From assembly GCF_000520995.1 (NCBI RefSeq), contig NZ_JACA01000003.1, positions 310,001 through 374,000 of the forward strand: a stretch of DNA of 64,000 bases, given 5' to 3'. The notes under the pieces are model-generated. The model saw only the letters and a program-made list of their open reading frames with translations. It was not told the origin of the DNA and searched no databases. A program made the translations under genes and the position numbers. Of the stretch, positions 1 through 7,922 are shown piece by piece (within the stretch, counting starts at the first letter, position 1; each line of letters starts with the position of its first letter). The stretch comes from Aquimarina macrocephali JAMB N27 (GTDB taxonomy: Bacteria > Bacteroidota > Bacteroidia > Flavobacteriales > Flavobacteriaceae).

Positions 1-307
1 CGGATTTCTTACGAAACTCCTTAATAACCTTTGCTGGTGCATTACCGGTTTCAGCAAACATAATGGATGTATTACCTTTTAATGTCGTTGGTAATTCTCC
101 AAAATCTTTATCTGAATTCTCCATTGCTTTTGCAAGGAGTGTGTTCTTAACTACTTTTAATGATACATTAGCTTTAAAACAAGCTCTACGTAAATTTGAA
201 GTTGTTCCTGCATCTAATCCTGAAATATCAGCTAAATAGATATTAGTATTATCAGCTAACTGAGCAGTTAAGTCATCAATTACTAGTGATTTTTCTTCTC
301 TTGTCAT
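1..307 (-). CDS. rplJ: 50S ribosomal protein L10, N-terminal part (cut by window edge)
   Basis: The frame opens with ATG at 305-307 and stays open to the window edge, giving about 102 N-terminal residues (start MTREEKSLVIDDL). The pattern that follows, with ADISGLDA, LRRACFKANV and KNTLLAKAME, is the RNA-binding N-terminal half of uL10, which anchors the L7/L12 stalk on 23S rRNA. It lies 2 bp downstream of rplA on the same strand, the normal rplK-rplA-rplJ order. The C-terminus lies outside the window. Confidence 0.95.
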   Translation of the reverse strand, partial: MTREEKSLVIDDLTAQLADNTNIYLADISGLDAGTTSNLRRACFKANVSLKVVKNTLLAKAMENSDKDFGELPTTLKGNTSIMFAETGNAPAKVIKEFRKKS

Positions 308-309
308 AA

Positions 310-1005
310 TTACCCAGCATAGTTTTTAGTATCAATCTCTACACCAGGACTCATTGTAGAAGATATATATATTGACTTAATATATATTCCTTTTGCAGTC
401 TGTGGTTTCAACTTTACTAATGTTGTTAATAATTCTTTAGCATTTCCAGCTATTTTATCGGCGTCGAAAGAAGATTTACCTATTGCCGCATGAACAATAC
501 CTGTTTTATCTACTTTAAAATCAATTTTACCAGCCTTTACATCAGAAACTGCTTTTGCAACATCCATAGTTACTGTTCCTGTTTTTGGATTAGGCATTAA
601 TCCACGAGGTCCTAAGACTCTACCTAATGGTCCTAATTTACCCATAACACTAGGCATAGTGATGATTACATCAACATCTGTCCATCCGCCTTTGATTTTA
701 TCAAGATATTCATCAAGACCAACGAAATCAGCGCCAGCTTCTTTTGCTTCAGCTTCTTTATCTGGTGTTACTAATGCTAATACTTTAACATCTTTTCCTG
801 TTCCGTGAGGTAATGTTACCACACCACGCACCATTTGATTTGCTTTACGTGGATCTACGTTCAGACGAACAGCAAGATCTACAGAAGCATCAAAATTTAC
901 GTTTGTTATTTCTTTTATTAAAGAAGAAGCTTCTTCTACCGAATATGCTTTGTTGCTATCAACCTTAGCTTTCGCTTCTTTTTGCTTTTTAGTTACTTTT
1001 GCCAT
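310..1005 (-). CDS. rplA: 50S ribosomal protein L1
   Basis: A 231-residue protein of normal uL1 length. It contains the family signature region [19 protein letters not shown] followed by [10 protein letters not shown], and ends in the usual [10 protein letters not shown] stretch. uL1 binds 23S rRNA, forms the mobile L1 stalk that handles E-site tRNA, and in many bacteria represses its own operon by binding the mRNA leader. It sits between rplK (18 bp upstream) and rplJ (2 bp downstream). The start ATG at 1003-1005 leads directly into a lysine-rich N-terminus, as expected. Confidence 0.98.
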   Translation of the reverse strand: MAKVTKKQKEAKAKVDSNKAYSVEEASSLIKEITNVNFDASVDLAVRLNVDPRKANQMVRGVVTLPHGTGKDVKVLALVTPDKEAEAKEAGADFVGLDEYLDKIKGGWTDVDVIITMPSVMGKLGPLGRVLGPRGLMPNPKTGTVTMDVAKAVSDVKAGKIDFKVDKTGIVHAAIGKSSFDADKIAGNAKELLTTLVKLKPQTAKGIYIKSIYISSTMSPGVEIDTKNYAG

Positions 1006-1023
1006 TTTGTAAACGTTTTTGGA

Positions 1024-1461
1024 TTAAAAAGGAGCTTGTCCTTTTACAGTTACACCCATTGAACGAGCGGTACCAGCAATCATTTTCATAGCAGACTCTA
1101 CCGTAAATGCATTTAAATCTTGCATTTTATCTTCTGCGATTGTACGAACTTGATCCCAAGTAACACTAGCTACTTTTTTACGATTAGGCTCTCCAGAACC
1201 TTTTTTCTGTTTTGCTGCTTCCAGTATCTGAACAGCTGCTGGTGGAGTTTTTATAACAAAGTCAAAAGACTTGTCTGTGTACACATTAATTACAACTGGT
1301 AATACTTTACCCGCTTTATCTTGTGTTCTACCATTGAATTGCTTACAGAATTCCATGATATTTACTCCGGCAGCACCTAAAGCAGGTCCAACTGGTGGGG
1401 ATGGGTTTGCCGCTCCTCCACGCACTTGTAATTTTACTACTTTACCTATCTCTTTTGCCAT
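1024..1461 (-). CDS. rplK: 50S ribosomal protein L11
   Basis: A 145-residue protein of standard uL11 length. The N-terminal domain carries [18 protein letters not shown] and the C-terminal rRNA-binding domain carries the [10 protein letters not shown] ending. uL11 forms part of the GTPase-associated centre, where elongation factors bind. It is followed after 18 bp by rplA. A short A/T palindrome (CTAATTT/AAATTAG, 1466-1480) precedes the start. It belongs to the nusG-rplK-rplA-rplJ group transcribed leftwards. Confidence 0.98.
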   Translation of the reverse strand: MAKEIGKVVKLQVRGGAANPSPPVGPALGAAGVNIMEFCKQFNGRTQDKAGKVLPVVINVYTDKSFDFVIKTPPAAVQILEAAKQKKGSGEPNRKKVASVTWDQVRTIAEDKMQDLNAFTVESAMKMIAGTARSMGVTVKGQAPF

Positions 1462-1536
1462 TTTTCTAATTTTAAATTAGAATTGTTCTATAAGTGGAAG
1501 CAAAAGAACAACTCTGGATCTATAATGTAACAATTA

Positions 1537-2091
1537 TTATATTTTTTCTACTTGCATATAACTTAATTCTAATGGTGTCTTTCTTCCGAAAATCTTAACC
1601 ATTACCTCAAGTTTACGCTTCTCTTCGTTTACTTTTTCAACAGTACCATTAAATCCATTAAATGGCCCATCGATAACTTTTACTGTTTCTCCTACTGTAT
1701 AAGGAATGGCAACATTATCAGTTTTAACTGCAAGTTCATCAACCTTACCTAGCATTCTATTAATTTCTGCTTTTCTTAGTGGAACAGGATCTCCTCCTTT
1801 TACTTCACCAAGAAAACCTATTACACCATTAATAGATTTAATTATATGTGGTATTTCTCCAGAAAGGTTAGCTTCTATCATAACATAACCAGGAAAATAC
1901 ACTCTTTCTTTATTTATTTTTTTTCCATTACGGATTTGCACTACTTTTTCTGTAGGAACAAGAATCTGAGAAACATAATCTTCAAGTCCCATATGAGCAA
2001 TCTCGCGCTCAATATAGTCTTTAACTTTATTTTCCTGACCGCTTACCGCTCTTACCACGTACCATTTCTTCGTATTATCTACTTCAGCCAT
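1537..2091 (-). CDS. nusG: Transcription termination/antitermination protein NusG
   Basis: A 184-residue protein with an NGN domain (KKWYVVRAVSGQENKVKDYI at the N-terminus) and a C-terminal KOW domain (YTVGETVKVIDGPFNGFNGTV). It binds RNA polymerase and couples it to Rho or to the ribosome. It lies 9 bp downstream of secE and upstream of rplK, the conserved secE-nusG-rplK order. The length is normal and no extra domain is inserted. Confidence 0.98.
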   Translation of the reverse strand: MAEVDNTKKWYVVRAVSGQENKVKDYIEREIAHMGLEDYVSQILVPTEKVVQIRNGKKINKERVYFPGYVMIEANLSGEIPHIIKSINGVIGFLGEVKGGDPVPLRKAEINRMLGKVDELAVKTDNVAIPYTVGETVKVIDGPFNGFNGTVEKVNEEKRKLEVMVKIFGRKTPLELSYMQVEKI

Positions 2092-2100
2092 TTTAAAAAT

Positions 2101-2298
2101 TTAAGATTTAACTAAAGAAAAATAATATTCTATCACATTACTAAATGCAGTATCTATACCCCAAATAACTAAGGAAAAAATAACCGAAAAAATGATTACA
2201 ATCAAAGTAAGTCTTTGTGCTTCTGCCCAAGGGGTCCAAGTCACATGATTCTTTAACTCGTTATATGATTCTGCAATGTAATTTACTAGTCCAGCCAT
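2101..2298 (-). CDS. secE: Preprotein translocase subunit SecE
   Basis: A 65-residue protein with one C-terminal membrane helix (LTLIVIIFSVIFSLVIWGI) preceded by an amphipathic helix containing the conserved NHVTWTPWAE stretch. This is the short single-helix form found outside Enterobacteria. SecE clamps SecY in the inner-membrane translocon. The gene lies between tRNA-Trp and nusG, which supports the call despite the small size. Confidence 0.96.
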   Translation of the reverse strand: MAGLVNYIAESYNELKNHVTWTPWAEAQRLTLIVIIFSVIFSLVIWGIDTAFSNVIEYYFSLVKS

Positions 2299-2400
2299 CT
2301 TATTTATTTTTTAAACGAATTAAAAGCAAATTTTAATTTCGTTATAAAACTCATTATTATAACAATCTATATTATATATAAACAATATTGATTGACTTTG

Positions 2401-2473
2401 CACGGGTTGAGAGACTCGAACTCCCGACACCTGGTTTTGGAGACCAGTGCTCTACCAACTGAGCTAAACCCGT
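2401..2473 (-). tRNA. tRNA-Trp (anticodon CCA)
   Basis: A 73-nt cloverleaf on the minus strand with acceptor stem ACGGGTT/AACCCGT, discriminator G, the D-arm GCTCAGTTGGTAGAGC, anticodon loop CTCCAAA and T-arm GTTCGAGTC. CCA is not encoded. It lies between tuf and secE, where a Trp tRNA is often found in bacteria. Confidence 0.97.
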
Positions 2474-2483
2474 AACATAAGTC

Positions 2484-2509
2484 AAGGTATTCGTATCAAC
2501 GAATACCTT
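2484..2509 (-). terminator. Hairpin between tuf and tRNA-Trp
   Basis: A perfect 10-bp stem (AAGGTATTCG/CGAATACCTT) with a six-base loop, 24 bp after the tuf stop codon. On the minus strand the following bases (GACTTATG) are only weakly T-rich. It may be a leaky terminator, or a processing signal separating tuf mRNA from the Trp tRNA. Confidence 0.5.
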
Positions 2510-2532
2510 AACTTTTATTATACTATCTTGTA

Positions 2533-3720
2533 TTAGTCTAAAATTTCAGTTACCTGACCGGCACCTACTGTTCTACCACCTTCACGGATCGCAAAACGAA
2601 GACCTACATTCATTGCAATTGTCTGAATTAGCTCAACAGTAATTGTTAAGTTATCTCCAGGCATTACCATTTCAACTCCATCAGGAAGAGCAATATTTCC
2701 TGTTACATCAGTTGTACGTACATAAAACTGAGGACGGTAGTTATTATGGAATGGAGTGTGACGTCCACCTTCTTCTTTCTTAAGGATATACACCTCAGCT
2801 TTGAATTTTTTATGTGGAGTTACAGAACCAGGCTTAGTGATTACCATACCACGAGAAATTTGAGTTTTCTCAATTCCTCTTAATAAGATACCAGCATTAT
2901 CTCCAGCTTCACCTCTATCAAGGATCTGACGGAACATTTCGATACCAGTTATAGTAGAAGTAAGCTTTTCAGCTCCCATACCAATAATCTCTACTGGATC
3001 TCCAGTATTAGCGATTCCTGTTTCTATACGACCTGTAGCAACAGTACCACGACCTGTAATAGAAAATACATCTTCAATCGGCATTAAGAAATCTTTCTCA
3101 ACATCACGCTTTGGTAACTCGATCCAATCATCTACAGCAGCCATTAATTCCATTACAGTATCTACCCATTTTTGCTCTCCATTAAGAGCTCCAAGTGCAG
3201 AACCAGATATTACAGGACCGTTATCTCCATCATACTCATAGAAAGAAAGAAGATCTCTTACTTCCATTTCAACAAGTTCTAATAATTCCTCATCATCAAC
3301 CATATCCACTTTATTAAGGAATACAACGATTCTAGGAATACCTACCTGGCGACCTAAAAGTATATGTTCACGTGTTTGTGGCATAGGACCATCTGTAGCA
3401 GCAACTACCAAGATCGCTCCGTCCATTTGAGCAGCACCAGTAACCATGTTCTTTACATAATCGGCGTGACCTGGACAATCAACGTGTGCATAATGACGAT
3501 TCTCCGTTTGGTACTCAACATGAGATGTATTAATAGTAATACCTCTTTCTTTTTCTTCAGGAGCGTTATCGATTTGATCGAAATCTCTTGCTTCAGAAAG
3601 ACCTGCATCTGCTAATACTTTAGTAATCGCAGCAGTTAAAGTCGTTTTACCGTGATCAACGTGTCCAATAGTACCAATATTTAAGTGCGGTTTGGAACGA
3701 TCAAAAGTTTCCTTTGCCAT
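2533..3720 (-). CDS. tuf: Elongation factor Tu
   Basis: A 395-residue GTPase that delivers aminoacyl-tRNA to the ribosome. The G1 loop GHVDHGKTT, the switch region [10 protein letters not shown]3 DCPGHADY, G4 NKVDMVDD and G5 SGSALGAL are all visible, followed by the two beta-barrel domains and the usual C-terminal VGAGQVTEI. It sits between tRNA-Thr(GGT) upstream and tRNA-Trp downstream, the tufB arrangement. No second tuf copy is in the window. Confidence 0.99.
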   Translation of the reverse strand: MAKETFDRSKPHLNIGTIGHVDHGKTTLTAAITKVLADAGLSEARDFDQIDNAPEEKERGITINTSHVEYQTENRHYAHVDCPGHADYVKNMVTGAAQMDGAILVVAATDGPMPQTREHILLGRQVGIPRIVVFLNKVDMVDDEELLELVEMEVRDLLSFYEYDGDNGPVISGSALGALNGEQKWVDTVMELMAAVDDWIELPKRDVEKDFLMPIEDVFSITGRGTVATGRIETGIANTGDPVEIIGMGAEKLTSTITGIEMFRQILDRGEAGDNAGILLRGIEKTQISRGMVITKPGSVTPHKKFKAEVYILKKEEGGRHTPFHNNYRPQFYVRTTDVTGNIALPDGVEMVMPGDNLTITVELIQTIAMNVGLRFAIREGGRTVGAGQVTEILD

Positions 3721-3778
3721 AATTAATTTATTTAATCTAAGTTATATATTAGTGTTCAATTTAAAATTCTGAACCTAG

Positions 3779-3850
3779 AGCCAATGACGAGATTTGAACT
3801 CGTGACCTCTTCCTTACCAAGGAAACGCTCTACCCCTGAGCTACACCGGC
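3779..3850 (-). tRNA. tRNA-Thr (anticodon GGT)
   Basis: A 72-nt cloverleaf. The acceptor stem GCCGGTG pairs with CATTGGC (two G-T pairs), the discriminator is T, the anticodon loop is TTGGTAA and the T-arm GAGTTCAAATC. It lies 58 bp upstream of tuf and is the last member of the four-tRNA cluster. The 244 bp separating it from tRNA-Gly contain no gene that I can see. Confidence 0.96.
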
Positions 3851-4094
3851 TTTTTACACGAATATAATGACAAATCAGAGCACTTTCATTACTATAAGAA
3901 AGGAATCCGATCAATCATTACATTTATGTTAAAAATCCAATCTTAATTAGTTCATAATTAAGATTTGCTCTATCTTAAAGCTAAAAACCTCAAAAATAAG
4001 GCTTCACTCTCTATGCAAGTTTTTCATCCTGCTTTCTTTTACCGAGTATATAAAATTCAAAGAAAATCATTTATCGGTTAAAGAAAATTCTTAG

Positions 4095-4167
4095 AGCGGG
4101 AGACCAGGTTCGAACTGGCGACATTCAGCTTGGAAGGCTGACGCTCTACCAACTGAGCTACTCCCGC
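4095..4167 (-). tRNA. tRNA-Gly (anticodon TCC)
   Basis: A 73-nt cloverleaf with acceptor stem GCGGGAG/CTCCCGC, discriminator T, D-arm GCTCAGTTGGTAGAGC, anticodon loop CTTCCAA and T-arm CAGTTCGAACCTG. It is third in the Thr-Tyr-Gly-Thr cluster read leftwards. Confidence 0.97.
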
Positions 4168-4258
4168 TTTTAGTTCTGAACATAAAAGATCAGAACCGAA
4201 TTTTATTTTTAACTTCTAAAAAAAAGCATCTTTAATCAATGCTAATTTTTAAATTATG

Positions 4259-4340
<82 letters not shown>

Positions 4341-4468
4341 AATTAAAAAATTCAATATTTCAAAATGAACTTATTGAATTTTGAGTGCGCAAAAATAGTC
4401 ATTTATTTTACAATTCAAAATTCTATTCAAAAAGCTTTCTTTTTTATTAAAAAAATTAGCTTTTTTAG

Positions 4469-4542
4469 AGCCGATGGAGGGACTCGAACCCACGACCTGC
4501 TGATTACAAATCAGCTGCTCTAGCCAGCTGAGCTACATCGGC
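4469..4542 (-). tRNA. tRNA-Thr (anticodon TGT)
   Basis: A 74-nt cloverleaf with acceptor stem GCCGATG/CATCGGC, discriminator T, anticodon loop TTTGTAA and T-arm GGGTTCGAGTCCC. It is the first gene of the tRNA-tuf unit and lies about 50 bp downstream of a good Bacteroidota promoter (4593-4623). Confidence 0.97.
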
Positions 4543-4563
4543 TTTTCACTATGTTTTAGAACA

Positions 4564-4591
4564 TAAAAAAGTCCGCTATTTCTAACGGACT
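4564..4591 (-). terminator. Terminator downstream of hpf
   Basis: On the minus strand a stem AGTCCG/CGGACT with a ten-base loop is followed by six T. It lies about 50 bp after the hpf stop codon. It starts only 1 bp past the -7 box of the tRNA-tuf promoter, so transcripts starting there should lack part of the first stem arm. Confidence 0.65.
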
Positions 4592-4592
4592 G

Positions 4593-4623
4593 CAAATGTA
4601 TAGAATTTATTTCTTTCACAAAA
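4593..4623 (-). promoter_or_regulatory. Promoter of the tRNA-tuf operon
   Basis: On the minus strand a -33 box TTTTG (4619-4623) is followed after 18 bases by TACATTTG (4593-4600), an exact match to the Bacteroidota -7 consensus TAnnTTTG. The predicted start, about 4586-4589, lies roughly 45 bp upstream of tRNA-Thr(TGT). The same 18-base spacing occurs at the rpsU promoter. Confidence 0.75.
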
Positions 4624-4643
4624 CTATTTTTCAAAAAAAATAA

Positions 4644-4946
4644 TCAAACATGCGTATTTAATTTTTCTTTACGTTTTCTAAGTTGTCTTTCTAAGGAACT
4701 AACACACTCATCCACACCTTCTTCGAAGGATTTATTAACTTTCTTGATTATAAATTCATCTCCTGGCACACTTAATAAAATCTCTGTAATTTTATTTTCT
4801 TTACCACTTGTATTCATAACTTTCAAAAATACATCTGCGTGAATTATTCGATTAAAATGAGTCTCTAACTTATCTAATTTAGTTTGAGTAAAATCCACCA
4901 ACTTTTGATCTGCATTAAAATTTACGGACTGCAAGTTCACTTTCAT
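4644..4946 (-). CDS. hpf: Ribosome hibernation promoting factor, short form
   Basis: A 100-residue protein of the HPF/RaiA family (start MKVNLQSVNFNADQKLVDF, with DEFIIKKVNKSFEEGVDECV later). The family binds the 30S decoding region and the mRNA channel of idle ribosomes. The length is that of the short form, without the C-terminal dimerisation domain of long HPF. It lies 71 bp downstream of xerC and is probably co-transcribed with it. A terminator follows at 4564-4591. Confidence 0.9.
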   Translation of the reverse strand: MKVNLQSVNFNADQKLVDFTQTKLDKLETHFNRIIHADVFLKVMNTSGKENKITEILLSVPGDEFIIKKVNKSFEEGVDECVSSLERQLRKRKEKLNTHV

Positions 4947-5017
4947 AGGTTGTTAGTTTAATTAGGTTGAACAAAATTTTAAGCCAAAAAAGATTGATAA
5001 AGCTAACAATTCATCTT

Positions 5018-5908
5018 TTATTTTTTATTTCTTGGATGAGATTGCTTATATACTTTTGTTAACTGAGCTACACTATGATGAGTATATATCTGAGTAGCAG
5101 CTAAACTGGAATGACCAAGCAATTCTTTTACAGCATTTAGGTTTGCTCCTTCATTTAGCAAATGTGTCGCAAAAGAATGTCTTAAAATATGCGGACTCTT
5201 TTTTACTTTAGAAGATGCCTTACTAAAATAACTATTTATAATGCGATACACAAGTGTTTCGTAGATTTTAACTCCTTTTTTTGTCAAAAGTAAAAAGGAA
5301 GGTTCCTGACTTGTAATCAAATCAGATCTTACAGTCAAATACAGTCTTAGCGTATCACAAACCGACGAAAGAAGCGGTAAATATCTTTCTTTATTACGTT
5401 TCCCTAAAACTTTTATCTGCTTCCTATCTATATCTATATCCGACAGCTTAAGATCCACTAATTCAATTCTCCTTATCCCTGTGGCATAAAAAAGCTCCAC
5501 AATCAACCTATCTCTAACACTCTCAAAATCCTGATCGTCTGTCAAACCTTTCAAAACATCTTCTACTTCTTGTGCAGAAAATGGTATTTGAAGCTTTTTA
5601 GGTGCTTTTAAAGCTTGATGTTTTGCCAGAGGGTTCTTATCTATTTGTTCTGATTTAAGCAAAAACTTATAATACGTTTTTAGAGAGGATACTTTTCTAT
5701 TAATCGTTCGATTAGAAATATCATCATTAACAAGACTAACAATCCAGGAACGAATCTGAGCATAGTTTGCTTCAGCTATCTCAGAAGTATTATATTCTAT
5801 CTGATAGAACTCTAAAAAAGATAGCAAATCTGCTTTATAAGCCGTCACTGTATGCTTAGAATAATTTTTTTCGTGAAGTAAGTACTCTATAAATTCAGAA
5901 ATGAACAT
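5018..5908 (-). CDS. xerC: Tyrosine recombinase XerC/XerD-type
   Basis: A 296-residue tyrosine recombinase starting MFISEFIEYLLHEKNYS. The N-terminal SAM-like core-binding domain is followed by the catalytic domain with all family residues: Arg in ATGIRRIEL, Lys in KVLGKRNKE, HxxR in HILRHSFATHLL, His in LLGHSSLAATQ and the nucleophile Tyr in IYTHHSV. Xer enzymes resolve chromosome dimers at dif. A longer frame opens with TTG at 5929, but the ATG at 5906-5908 matches the usual family start. Housekeeping neighbours (rpsU, hpf) argue for a chromosomal Xer, not a mobile-element integrase. Confidence 0.92.
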   Translation of the reverse strand: MFISEFIEYLLHEKNYSKHTVTAYKADLLSFLEFYQIEYNTSEIAEANYAQIRSWIVSLVNDDISNRTINRKVSSLKTYYKFLLKSEQIDKNPLAKHQALKAPKKLQIPFSAQEVEDVLKGLTDDQDFESVRDRLIVELFYATGIRRIELVDLKLSDIDIDRKQIKVLGKRNKERYLPLLSSVCDTLRLYLTVRSDLITSQEPSFLLLTKKGVKIYETLVYRIINSYFSKASSKVKKSPHILRHSFATHLLNEGANLNAVKELLGHSSLAATQIYTHHSVAQLTKVYKQSHPRNKK

Positions 5909-5959
5909 AAAAAAACCGTTAGAAAACAAAAGTATAAAACTTTTGGTATCCTAACGGTT
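5909..5959 (-). terminator. rpsU terminator abutting the xerC start codon
   Basis: The outer stem AACCGTTAG (5914-5922) pairs with CTAACGGTT (5951-5959), and an inner CAAAAG/CTTTTG stem closes the loop. On the minus strand it is followed by a run of seven T that touches the xerC ATG (5906-5908). It should stop most rpsU transcription and let only read-through reach xerC-hpf. Confidence 0.75.
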
Positions 5960-6031
5960 AAAATTTATACTGAAAAACGGTATCTAGTTTCTTATGGTAA
6001 AGAAACATTATAAAGACAACGTTATTTACTT

Positions 6032-6226
6032 TTAAATTTCTTCTTGATCTCTTAAGTGTTGAATATATTGCGCTTTTTGAATCTGCGCTCTTCTTTCAAC
6101 AGAAGGTTTTGAAAACGCTTGGCGTTTACGAAGCTGACGCATCGTTCCTGTTCGATCAAATTTTCGCTTAAAACGTTTTAACGCTCTATCTATATTTTCT
6201 CCGTCTTTAACTGGTATAATTAACAT
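6032..6226 (-). CDS. rpsU: 30S ribosomal protein S21
   Basis: A 64-residue basic protein beginning MLIIPVKDGENIDRALKRFK, typical of Bacteroidota bS21, with an arginine/lysine-rich middle (KFDRTGTMRQLRKRQAFSK). In flavobacterial ribosomes bS21 helps hide the 16S rRNA 3' end (anti-Shine-Dalgarno), which explains why SD sequences are rarely used. This gene carries a strong SD itself (6232-6241). It is followed by a terminator hairpin and then by xerC. Confidence 0.96.
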   Translation of the reverse strand: MLIIPVKDGENIDRALKRFKRKFDRTGTMRQLRKRQAFSKPSVERRAQIQKAQYIQHLRDQEEI

Positions 6227-6231
6227 AGTGG

Positions 6232-6241
6232 CACCTCCTTT
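6232..6241 (-). promoter_or_regulatory. Unusually strong Shine-Dalgarno of rpsU
   Basis: On the minus strand AAAGGAGGTG lies five bases upstream of the rpsU ATG, with complementarity to the anti-SD over the whole stretch. Other starts inspected here show no comparable site. Work on Flavobacterium johnsoniae ribosomes links such an rpsU SD to autoregulation: ribosomes lacking bS21 expose the anti-SD and translate rpsU. Confidence 0.9.
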
Positions 6242-6261
6242 CTTTAGAAATAATTAGTGTG

Positions 6262-6291
6262 CAAAGATAATACAAAACTATTATCCACAAA
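6262..6291 (-). promoter_or_regulatory. rpsU promoter
   Basis: On the minus strand TTTG (6288-6291) and TATCTTTG (6262-6269) are separated by 18 bases and match the Bacteroidota -33/-7 consensus. The predicted leader before the rpsU ATG is about 30 nt and includes the SD. Confidence 0.75.
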
Positions 6292-6314
6292 GTTTTCTTC
6301 AATAATATTTAATA

Positions 6315-7694
6315 TTATTTCAAAGACCAAACAGAATAGCCTTTTGGTGGCGCCTGAATCTTAACCCATTTACCTCCCTGAGTAGTCGGTTCCCATCCCG
6401 AATGCCCCGTATAGTCTTTAATTTTCTTATTTGACCAATTTGTCTGGATCCATCTTTCTTGCCATGAATTTGAATTATTAATATAAACCACTAAACCATT
6501 TTTACCACTTCCTCCATTTCTTCTAGCAATATACTCGTCATTATCTGTCCAAAGGTTTGTTGTACTTCCACCTGCAAGATTGTTATGAATCCAAATTAGA
6601 TTATTCATTTTATTTTTATCTAACCAGTGTTCATAATCTCTATAAAAAATTGCGGGGTACCCTTCATGGGTCAAAATGTATGCATAAGCCAATATTTTGT
6701 TATTAATGATTTCATCAGTATCATGATTAGCAACAAAGGTAACTGCTCTAGAAGCATTTCTTTTCCATAGCATATCTCCACTAAGTGCGTTTAAGTTATT
6801 TCCGTGAAACGCATCTTTCATTTTGTAATAGCATCCAAAATCAAATGCAGACATTTGCGCTTGATCTGTCCACCATTTTAATGTATTTACATTTCCATCC
6901 CAATACTCCCCTACAGCAAACCCTCCTACTGCATTTCTAAATTCTTTTGGAACCCAAGGTTCGAATCCTTTTACATAATCAAATCTCCAACCATCAAATT
7001 TCATTGTATTTTTATAATACTTAGCTACAGAGTTAGGTTTTTTCCATAGCCAATCCTGTACATAAGGTTTCTTATGACTTAAATCAGGGAAACCTCCAAA
7101 AAAACCACTGTCAGAGTTATACTTATCATTTGGATGAAAATCATATTTAGTTCTATTAAATTTACCAGATAATGGTGTAAACTTGGTATACGTATCTTTT
7201 CCTGCAAATTCATTCGACTCTAGATTTCCACCACTATTATGGTTAAGTACCATATCTGCAATTACACTTAAACTATTATTATGTGCAGTAGTAATTAAAC
7301 TGGTTAATTCTGAGCGCGAACCAAATCTGGTTTCTGTACTTCCCATTTGGTTATACTCACCAAAATCATAATAATCAAAAGGGTCATACCCCATAGATAA
7401 CCCTCCATTCATTGCTTTACTAACAGGTGGCAACCAAATAGCATCAATACCTGCATTGCTCCAGCTTCCTACTTTTCCTTTTACAACATTCCACCAGGTA
7501 CCGCCCGCAGGCACATCCCAATAGAAAGCTTGCATCATTACTCCCGAGCCAATTTGTTTTAGTGCTTTTGAAGAGACTTCTTCTTGCAGATCTACAACCT
7601 CTGGCTCTGCTGTGTCTAAAACTTCGTCTTTACTACAACTTATAAACAAAAACGTTATAGTGAGAAACCCATAAAAAAATGTTTTGATTTTCAT
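6315..7694 (-). CDS. Alpha-amylase, GH13 subfamily 7-like, lipoprotein
   Basis: A 459-residue starch-degrading enzyme. A lipoprotein signal (lipobox LFISC, Cys about residue 20) predicts membrane anchoring. The four GH13 regions are visible: ADMVLNHN, GWRFDYVKG with the nucleophile Asp, AVGEYWD with the acid Glu, and FVANHDTD. The segments MQAFYWDVP, SMGYDPFDYYD, IFYRDYEHWL and IWIHNNLAGGST recall Thermococcus/Pyrococcus alpha-amylases from memory more than typical bacterial ones. The C-terminus GYSVWSLK closes the small beta domain. There is no T9SS tail and no Sus genes nearby. A LacI-type palindrome lies 72 bp upstream, so sugar-responsive control is likely. Confidence 0.93.
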   Translation of the reverse strand: MKIKTFFYGFLTITFLFISCSKDEVLDTAEPEVVDLQEEVSSKALKQIGSGVMMQAFYWDVPAGGTWWNVVKGKVGSWSNAGIDAIWLPPVSKAMNGGLSMGYDPFDYYDFGEYNQMGSTETRFGSRSELTSLITTAHNNSLSVIADMVLNHNSGGNLESNEFAGKDTYTKFTPLSGKFNRTKYDFHPNDKYNSDSGFFGGFPDLSHKKPYVQDWLWKKPNSVAKYYKNTMKFDGWRFDYVKGFEPWVPKEFRNAVGGFAVGEYWDGNVNTLKWWTDQAQMSAFDFGCYYKMKDAFHGNNLNALSGDMLWKRNASRAVTFVANHDTDEIINNKILAYAYILTHEGYPAIFYRDYEHWLDKNKMNNLIWIHNNLAGGSTTNLWTDNDEYIARRNGGSGKNGLVVYINNSNSWQERWIQTNWSNKKIKDYTGHSGWEPTTQGGKWVKIQAPPKGYSVWSLK

Positions 7695-7765
7695 AATTAA
7701 CTAATGTTTGTGTTAAATTTTTATCAAATTAAGTATTTTATAAAAGCCGAAAACGATTGAAATTT

Positions 7766-7783
7766 CACGCAAACGTTTGCGTG
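7766..7783. promoter_or_regulatory. LacI-family type operator upstream of the amylase gene
   Basis: CACGCAAACGTTTGCGTG is a perfect 18-bp palindrome with the central CG of LacI/GalR-family operators. It lies 72 bp upstream of the amylase ATG and between two minus-strand genes, so it most likely controls the amylase. No LacI-type regulator is encoded in the window. Confidence 0.75.
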
Positions 7784-7854
7784 TTGATAAAATTTTGAAC
7801 TTCATTATTTTTTACAAGTAAAAAATATCAACCTACATTATATATTCCAAAAAC

Positions 7855-7887
7855 AATAAAAAAACCTCGAGATTTCCCCGAGGTTTT
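7855..7887 (-). terminator. Terminator of the acyl-CoA dehydrogenase gene
   Basis: The stem AAAACCTCG/CGAGGTTTT (7861-7869 and 7879-7887) with a nine-base loop is followed on the minus strand by a T-rich run. It lies 35 bp after the stop codon of the gene at 7923-9089. Confidence 0.85.
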
Positions 7888-7922
7888 GGTATTTAAAGTT
7901 TTATCTAAAGAATCTATATTAT

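Noticed and set aside
5018..5908. Integrase of a mobile element next to a tRNA cluster
   Set aside because: All features fit a housekeeping Xer recombinase between rpsU and hpf; no attachment-site duplication or phage gene is seen at the tRNAs.
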